Of a DNA stretch of 64,000 nt, positions 59,003-64,000 are shown in pieces. The position numbers and the translations under genes are program-made. The notes beneath the pieces were generated by a model. It was not told the origin of the DNA and did not search any database. It saw only the letters and a list, made by a program, of their open reading frames with translations. Within the stretch, counting starts at the first letter, position 1. Every line of letters begins with the position of its first letter. Origin of the DNA: Amycolatopsis pretoriensis (GTDB lineage Bacteria > Actinomycetota > Actinomycetes > Mycobacteriales > Pseudonocardiaceae). The stretch covers positions 1 through 64,000 of the forward strand of contig NZ_FNUJ01000018.1 in the NCBI RefSeq assembly GCF_900107925.1. The letters run 5' to 3'.

Positions 59003-60022
59003 TTACTTGGCTGGCGCAGCACCCAGCTGATCGACTACCGCAGTCGTAAACGCACTGCTGCCGATCTCGGTATTCGGCTTGATCCACGACTGCTCCGGCT
59101 GCGGACCCGCGATCTGGCGTTCGCCGATGAACTGACCGGTGACCGGATCGATGATCAGCTGCCGAATTTGGTGGCCATCGTCCAGTCCGAGCGCGACACC
59201 AGTGCGGCCATCGAGGTTCGTCTCCGCGGCCAGCACCGCCATGCCTGGGATCTTCGCCAGCGCCCGATACCACTGTGCGCGCAACTCGGCCGGCATCATA
59301 CCGGCTTCAAGGACCTGGATTCCCACGTTGAACATCGCGGACGGGGCCGCACTGTTCCCCTTCGTGAGGCTCTGCAATTTCGCGTACAAGGCGGACGGAT
59401 CGCGGGGAAGTGCCGCGTAGAACGCCGAGCTGTCCCAGTCAGTGGAGTCGTCGCACTTCTTGGGTGGCTTCGCTTCCGGGAAGAAGTCACCGCACCGGCC
59501 TTGCCATTGACCCTGGTCCACGTCCGTCGGCGGCAGCTGGGTAGCCTGCGCCTGCGGTACGGAACCGCCCAAGAACTTCCCGGTGTTCAAAACCTTGCGT
59601 GTCTCTTGCCAAACATTATGCTCATCGGCGGGAATCCAACGTTGGTCCTGCTGCTCCCAAAGGTAGCTGTAGCCGATTTTGTCACCAAACTGCATGGTGT
59701 TCATGACCCACGCGTGTTTGTTGACGTATCGGAACTGCCCGGGACGAATCGGCTGGTCGGCGGCGCTGACACTGAGGTCGGCCGCCCGGTTCAGCACCTG
59801 CGTAGCCGACATCAGCTTGATGTCCGGCCAGTTTGCGGTCGGATTCGTGCCAAGGTTCGCACTCGGCGCCGGAACCACCGAGTTGCCGGTCGCCTTCGCT
59901 GCCCCCACTCGCGCGACAGCCAAAGTCAAGACCGCTACTCCAATGACAGCGCCAATGACAAACAATAAGTTCCGGCTGTTTCGCTTCGAACCGCGCGGAG
60001 CGGTCCGGTCAGATTGAGGCAT
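59003..60022 (-). CDS. CU044_5270-family protein, membrane-anchored
   Basis: The 339-residue product has a short cytoplasmic N-terminus, one membrane helix at about residues 19-41 (NLLFVIGAVIGVAVLTLAVA) and a long extracytoplasmic domain. Hallmarks of the CU044_5270 group are SATQVLNRAADLSVSAADQP, PGQFRYVNKHAWV, and FYAALPRDPSALYAKLQSLT, ending with a LIIDPVTGQFIGERQIAG block. These proteins are typically encoded beside ECF sigma factors and may act as their sensory or anti-sigma partners. ATG 60022 follows GGAG; the upstream in-frame TTG at 60034 is less likely. No intact sigma gene is adjacent; a decayed one lies at 63112-63616. Confidence 0.85.
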   Translation of the reverse strand: MPQSDRTAPRGSKRNSRNLLFVIGAVIGVAVLTLAVARVGAAKATGNSVVPAPSANLGTNPTANWPDIKLMSATQVLNRAADLSVSAADQPIRPGQFRYVNKHAWVMNTMQFGDKIGYSYLWEQQDQRWIPADEHNVWQETRKVLNTGKFLGGSVPQAQATQLPPTDVDQGQWQGRCGDFFPEAKPPKKCDDSTDWDSSAFYAALPRDPSALYAKLQSLTKGNSAAPSAMFNVGIQVLEAGMMPAELRAQWYRALAKIPGMAVLAAETNLDGRTGVALGLDDGHQIRQLIIDPVTGQFIGERQIAGPQPEQSWIKPNTEIGSSAFTTAVVDQLGAAPAK

Positions 60023-60034
60023 TAAGTTCTCCAA

Positions 60035-60740
60035 GTGGCGACAAAAACTTGGCTTGAAACACGATCGACAAAGCCATACCCTAATGGGACGACAGGATAA
60101 GCCGCCCGTCAGCGAGGCGCAAATATATCGAACGACTAGTGGTTACCCGCAAGGGAGGCTACTTACCACAGGGAAGTAATGCGTCTCTTTGATCCGCTTC
60201 AGTGACGCCGACCTGATCAGGCGCTGCCCGCGCCAGGACAGCCGGAGTCGCCCGTCCAGCTGCTACGCCGGTTCTTTCGTCTCAACCGCGCGCTCCTCCA
60301 CTGGACGGTCGCCGACGTGGCGTGCTTGTACTTCGCGCGTTCCGCGACCCGCGACACCTACTCCGAGATGGTTGGCCTCGACCTGCTGGCCGACGGCCGA
60401 CCGCTGGCCAGCCACGCCCGGCACCTCCGGCAACGACAACGTCTTCTGGGCCTGCATCAGAAGTATCCGGACTCGGCTGATCGAGCGCACCGAAGCTGAT
60501 CGACACCAGTTGCCTGAGCCAGCGGGTGAAGAGAGCCGGACTAGTCCCGGAAGCCGCCGTTGACCGCGCCCAATGGGCACACGGCACCGCACGGTGACAA
60601 TCTGACACCCGCGGGCACAACACCCGATACCTCTCGGCCGCTCAACCCGGCAACCATCGGTGCCGAGCCGAATTCCTTGCCCTCCGGCCACGACAGAGCC
60701 GAGAGCCGCCCGCCCCCTAGCGCCCCAGCCCACACAGGGA
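60035..60740. other. 706-bp stretch, no gene recognised
   Basis: The first 150 bp are AT-richer and hold the promoter region of the CU044_5270 gene. Beyond 60185 a plus frame reads VADVACLYFARSATRDTYSE in a protein-like way but is short and not assignable. No repeats noticed. Confidence 0.3.
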
Positions 60741-61767
60741 TCATTCACTGCACGGGGACAAGCGGCAGGTCGAGAAGACGCCGGTCGTCATCGACGCCGT
60801 GGCCAGCGCGGCCGCGACGTCCGCATGGGGTATGCCCGGCCGAACGGCGCTAACTTCGTCCAGTAGCGCGTACTGCTCATCGGCGAGCTCGACATCGAGC
60901 GCGTCGAGGTAACCCGCCAGGTGCGTCGGAGTGCGCGGGCCAACGATGGGGATCAGCGACGTCCGGGCCCGTGCCGCCCGCCTACGCAACCACGCCATGG
61001 CAACCCGAACCGGACCCGTCCCGGTTTTTCGGCAACGGCGAGGACTGCGTCAAGCACCGCGGTACCGTCCGCTTCCGTAGACCGGGTGGCGAGCCGACCC
61101 GGCTCCCCACGCCGGTACTTGCCGGTCAGCAGGCCGCCCGCTAGCGGCGAGTACAGCACGACGCCGTGTCCGTGAGCCTCGGCCATCGGCAGCAACTCCC
61201 GCTCCCCGGAACGCTTGGCCAGGCAGTATTCGGTCTGGATGCCGGCCAGCCGCCCGCACGCCTTTAATCGGACCGCAGCGCCGGGGACCCGCCACGTCGG
61301 AAGGTTCGGCAGCCCGCCGTAGCGGATCTTGCCCGACCGGCTCAGGTCCTCGAAGCCGGCCAAAATCTCCTATACTAGGGTGACCCCATCCGGGAAGTAT
61401 GGCGTGAAGACGTGAACGTAGCCGGTTTCAGGCGCCGCAGGCTGTCCTCAAGCGAACGGACCATGGTCCTGCGGCTGCTGCCGGTGGTGCCCGGCCGTAC
61501 ATCCGCCAGCCTAGTCCCGCTGTACTTGGTGATCAGCACGAAGTCTTCGCGGTCGCGACCGAGGAGGTCGCCGAGGATCGACTCGGCCTCGCCGTTCCGA
61601 TAGATGTTGGACACGTCAAAGGTGGTGCCGCCGGCCGCGACGAACCCTTCGAAGATCGCTTTGGCGCCCGCGACGCCCGCGACCGCGGGCTCCGAGCCGA
61701 AGGTGGCCGCGCCCAGCACGTACTCTGAGATCCGCAGGCCGCTTCGACCGAAAAGCTGGTAACGCAC
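60741..61767 (-). pseudogene. Aldo/keto reductase, broken by a nonsense codon and frameshifts
   Basis: Starting at GTG 61767 the translation MRYQLFGRSGLRISEYVLGA, TTFDVSNIYRNGEAESILGD and EDFVLITKYSGTRLADVRPG is a normal AKR start with the catalytic Asp and Tyr (DVSNIY) and Lys (TKYSG). A frame change near 61405 precedes GVTLV and then TAG at 61372. The middle (GKIRYGGLPNLPTWR, GVVLYSPLAGGLLTGKYRRG) is intact. Near 61000 the frame shifts again, giving MAWLRRRAARARTSLIPIVG and YLDALDVELADEQYALLDEV. The gene is divergent from a dead TetR gene; the operator between them is intact. Confidence 0.85.
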
Positions 61768-61817
61768 AAGAACCTCGTGAACGAACGAGCTATGGGGTAT
61801 GGTCGGCCCAGTATTAT

Positions 61818-61835
61818 AGAACGAATGGTCGTTCT
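61818..61835. promoter_or_regulatory. 18-bp palindrome between AKR and TetR pseudogenes, candidate TetR operator
   Basis: AGAACGA-ATGG-TCGTTCT is a perfect 7+4+7 inverted repeat that ends 2 bp before the TetR ATG (61838). A TATTATAG-like -10 element lies just upstream (61813-61820). The size and position fit a TetR autoregulatory site shared by both divergent genes. Confidence 0.65.
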
Positions 61836-61837
61836 TA

Positions 61838-62373
61838 ATGCCGAAAGTCCCGCAGCCGCACCTCGACGCCGGCCGTCAGCAAATCCTCGACGCGGCACGC
61901 ACCCGCTTCGCCACGCACGGTTTTGCCCGGACATCCATGACCGACCTGGGGACGTCTCCAGCCTCTCCGTCGGGGCGATCTACCGGTACTTCAAGGGCAA
62001 GGACAAGATTGTCGCAGCCGTCTGCGAGCAGTCGACACAGGCGCTGCCCACCGACCTAACCGCCGAGTCCGTGCGTGACTTCCTGGAACACATTCGCACC
62101 ATGGCCCGCGAGGAGGACCATGCCAGACTCGTCGCGCACATCTACGCCTAGGCAGCGGTGTTCCCGCCGCTCGCCGCACTCGTCGATCGACAGCTCGACG
62201 ATCTTCGCACCGCGGTCGCCGCGCTCCTCCCTCATCTGGAATCAGCCGAGGCGGCGCGAATCGCCGAAGCCTTCGTGGCCCTATGCCACGGCTACTCCCA
62301 GCAGCTCGCCGTCCGCACTGACGTCGACCCGACTCCGTTCACCGCAGCATTGATGGCGATCATTGGGTCGTAG
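61838..62373 (+). pseudogene. TetR-family regulator, broken by a frameshift and a nonsense codon
   Basis: ATG 61838 opens MPKVPQPHLDAGRQQILDAA and RTRFATHGFARTSMTDLG, the first part of a TetR helix-turn-helix; near 61952 one base is missing and the frame continues as SSLSVGAIYRYFKGKDKIVA, the recognition helix. TAG at 62149 interrupts HIYA; the same frame resumes as VFPPLAALVDRQLDDLRTAV and ends at 62371. Both lesions fall in conserved regions, so the product cannot be functional. Confidence 0.85.
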
Positions 62374-63111
62374 CGGGCGATTGGTCCGCCGTGCATCGGA
62401 GGTCACCATGTTCGACCGTTAACCGGAACCGGTCGCGCAGGTGCGCCTGCCGACCGGCCGCTGCACACGGACGGCTTTGTCGCAGCGTTTCCGTGCGCGG
62501 GCCGTGCCCCGGCCGACGCGGCGTTCGCGGCGAAGTGGAGACGCATTCGTGTGCAAACCCAGACCCTTACCACCTCGGCCAGGCACCGCGCGAACCCGAC
62601 TTTGACTCTGGTCACTTCAGTGGACCAGGACCGTGACCCGGTCACAATCCGCGCGGTTGGCCGCCCGTGAACTTCCAAGCCCGCGGCCGGCACCCGGTCA
62701 AGGCGATTTGCCACTGGTCATCAAATTCAATTCAAGACCCCGCTGTGCGAGGCCAACGACGTCAGGGCGTTCCAGGCCGAGTCCCGCGCGCGACTGGCGA
62801 CGCTGCCGCGATTGCGGCCACAGAAGTTATACGACCTCGTCGCCGAAGTCGCCTAATCCGGCCCGGCCACATCCAGGGCGGCTCAGTGCACGCCTACATC
62901 CGCCGCCGCAGTGAAGAGCAGTGGCAGCACGCCCACCCGCTGCTCGCCGCCCCCCTGGACCGACCAGTATGTTGCCGATCGGCCCGCCTCTTCCGACCAC
63001 GAACGCCACGACATTCTCGCGACAGCCGCGAGCGTCCCAGCTGCTGCGCCTGTTGCGGCCGCTTGGCCGAGGTGCAGGAGCATGCCGGAGAGGGCTTTCG
63101 TCGCGCGGCGC
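62374..63111. other. Stretch without a recognised gene
   Basis: The 738 bases after the TetR pseudogene hold only short frames with low-quality translations. The last part, from about 62960, may be the badly decayed N-terminal half of the sigma factor that becomes recognisable at 63112, but no motif can be shown. Confidence 0.35.
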
Positions 63112-63616
63112 ACCTTGCCGCTTCCGCGCCTACACCGAAACCCGCAGCGCCCGCAGGCTCGTGCTCACCGACAGCGTCGAGACCACCGCGATCGACGCAG
63201 ACGTTCCCCAGGTGATCGCCCAACCGTTCCAGGACACTTCCGTAGCCCGCCTCGAGCGCACCCTGGCCGCAAGCGCCTTCGCCCGCCTGCCCTACCGCTG
63301 GCAGGAAATACTGTGACGCACCGAAATCCGCGGACTGACGGCGGCATCGGTCGCGGCAGGCATGCACCTGTCACCCAACGCGGTCTCCGCCTTGGCATAC
63401 CGGGCCCGCGAAGGTCTGCGGCAGGCGTATCTCCAGGCGCACGTCGCCGAGGACGCCCGATGCCCGGACGCGTGCCGGCTGTCGGTCGAGAGGCTCGGCG
63501 GGTGGACCCGTGGAGCGCTCAATACCCGTGAGACCATCCAGGTCGACGGCCACCTTGCCAACTGCCACCGCTGCCGCGCCGTCGCCACTGAACTTCGCCA
63601 CGAACTGCGCGCATGA
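63112..63616 (+). pseudogene. ECF sigma factor with zinc-binding C-terminal tail, decayed
   Basis: One frame gives YTETRSARRLVLTDSVETTA, VARLERTLAASAFARLPYRW and QEIL, matching the end of region 2 and start of region 4 of ECF sigma factors; TGA at 63314 stands where the family has Trp. The next frame gives HLSPNAVSALAYRAREGLRQ AYLQAH, region 4 helix-turn-helix, and then a tail with CPDAC and HLANCHRC, a zinc-finger anti-sigma-like extension found in SHX-type sigma factors. Region 2 promoter-recognition residues are not recoverable. It is a relic of a regulator that would normally pair with a CU044_5270-type protein. Confidence 0.75.
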
Positions 63617-63726
63617 CGTAGCCCTCCCGTGGCAGCAGAGGCCCGGCCGGCTTGACTTGCCTTCCACAGCAAGGCAGCGGCGTCAACCGCGAGCTGCGAC
63701 ACCCCGCGGTGACGACGCGACTGCCA

Positions 63727-63975
63727 TCAGGGAAGGACGTTGCCGTTCGAGCAGTTGTGGACGTGGTTCCCCGTCCAGTCACTGAGCGCCGGCACCACGG
63801 CTACTTCAGCCAAGCAGACAGCGACAGCCGTGAAATCCATGACTGTGCTGGTAACACCAACAATAAGACCGGAGTCAGTGCTGGTGGAGGACTCCGTGGT
63901 GGCGGCTTGCGCCGGAGTTGCGGCGCCGACAGCAGCCGAAACCAGAGCCAGACCCGCGATGATTATTTTTCGCAT
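63727..63975 (-). CDS. Small secreted protein, function unknown
   Basis: The 82-residue product opens MRKIIIAGLALVSAAVGAAT PAQA, a classic signal peptide with cleavage after Ala24. The mature part of about 58 residues is rich in Thr, Ser and Val (TTESSTSTDSGLIVGVTSTV) and ends AVVPALSDWTGNHVHNCSNG NVLP. Two Cys remain (in AVCLAE and HNCSNG) and could pair. The size and hydrophobic core recall small surface proteins of actinomycetes, but there is no chaplin or rodlin signature. The Shine-Dalgarno site is weak. Confidence 0.65.
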   Translation of the reverse strand: MRKIIIAGLALVSAAVGAATPAQAATTESSTSTDSGLIVGVTSTVMDFTAVAVCLAEVAVVPALSDWTGNHVHNCSNGNVLP

Positions 63976-64000
63976 GGCGTGATCAAACCCGCAGCGACGC

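Noticed and set aside
1..64000. CRISPR array
   Set aside because: No series of regularly spaced direct repeats was seen; the only tandem repeat is the two-unit 21-bp duplication at 11561-11602.
1..64000. tRNA or rRNA genes
   Set aside because: I saw no cloverleaf with a T-loop-like GTTCRA segment and flanking stems, and no rRNA-like sequence. A covariance-model scan would settle this.

Overview
The window is high-GC actinomycete DNA, probably a Pseudonocardiaceae chromosome (Amycolatopsis-like). That assignment rests on the GC-rich codon choice, frequent GTG/TTG starts, and families typical of that group: MmyB-like XRE regulators, I36 inhibitors, GlxA-type AraC regulators, CU044_5270 proteins and ECF factors with a C-terminal zinc-binding tail. 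I could not search a database. The left edge holds the first 45 codons of a thioredoxin reductase, the only obvious core gene. Almost everything else is accessory, with an unusually high share of decayed genes.

Layout. 1-9.6 kb: regulators, alpha/beta hydrolases, a Cys-pair flavoprotein, a DUF1684 protein, a DHA2 drug exporter, a PobA-type hydroxybenzoate monooxygenase and a DoxX protein. 10-15.9 kb: an intact TetR gene beside a broken SDR, an Lrp gene beside a broken aromatic amino acid decarboxylase, a secreted SGNH hydrolase, and an XRE-cupin regulator divergent from a secreted I36 inhibitor. 16-17.4 kb: an IS110-family element. 17.5-25.6 kb: two hydrolases, a GlxA regulator, an amidohydrolase and a secreted GH31 enzyme. 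25.7-28.2 kb: relics of a glycosyltransferase and of a polyketide synthase acyltransferase domain. 28.2-39.7 kb: an acyl-CoA synthetase with a TetR gene, a second SDR copy (intact) with an HxlR gene, a membrane protein plus S8 protease pair, a scar of fused gene remnants, a LysR/EamA divergent pair and an S33 aminopeptidase. 40.6-48 kb: a tightly coupled five-gene catabolic operon (MHS transporter, alpha-methylacyl-CoA racemase-like CoA-transferase, acyl-CoA dehydrogenase, CaiB CoA-transferase, GH88 hydrolase) divergent from a PucR-type regulator. 49.6-50.9 kb: a secreted S53 protease with a strong terminator.

The most notable structure is 51054-58236. Two decayed IS3-family copies in the same orientation flank about 5.7 kb of cargo. 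The outermost ends carry 20-bp terminal inverted repeats that agree at 18 of 20 positions, and both sides are followed by the same 3 bp (CTT), as expected for a target-site duplication. The inner ends of both copies are eroded. The cargo looks like one transcription unit, with a candidate promoter, a secreted I36-type inhibitor, a fatty-acyl-AMP ligase, an acyl carrier protein, a cytochrome P450, a KAS III-like acyltransferase with Ser in place of the active-site Cys, and a 13-bp-stem terminator. Three of the junctions are 4-bp ATGA overlaps or short gaps. I infer a self-contained device that activates an acyl group, loads it on a carrier, oxidises it there and hands it to an unknown acceptor.

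The right end (59-64 kb) holds a CU044_5270 protein, a dead aldo/keto reductase and a dead TetR gene that still share an intact palindromic operator, an ECF sigma factor relic, and a small secreted protein.
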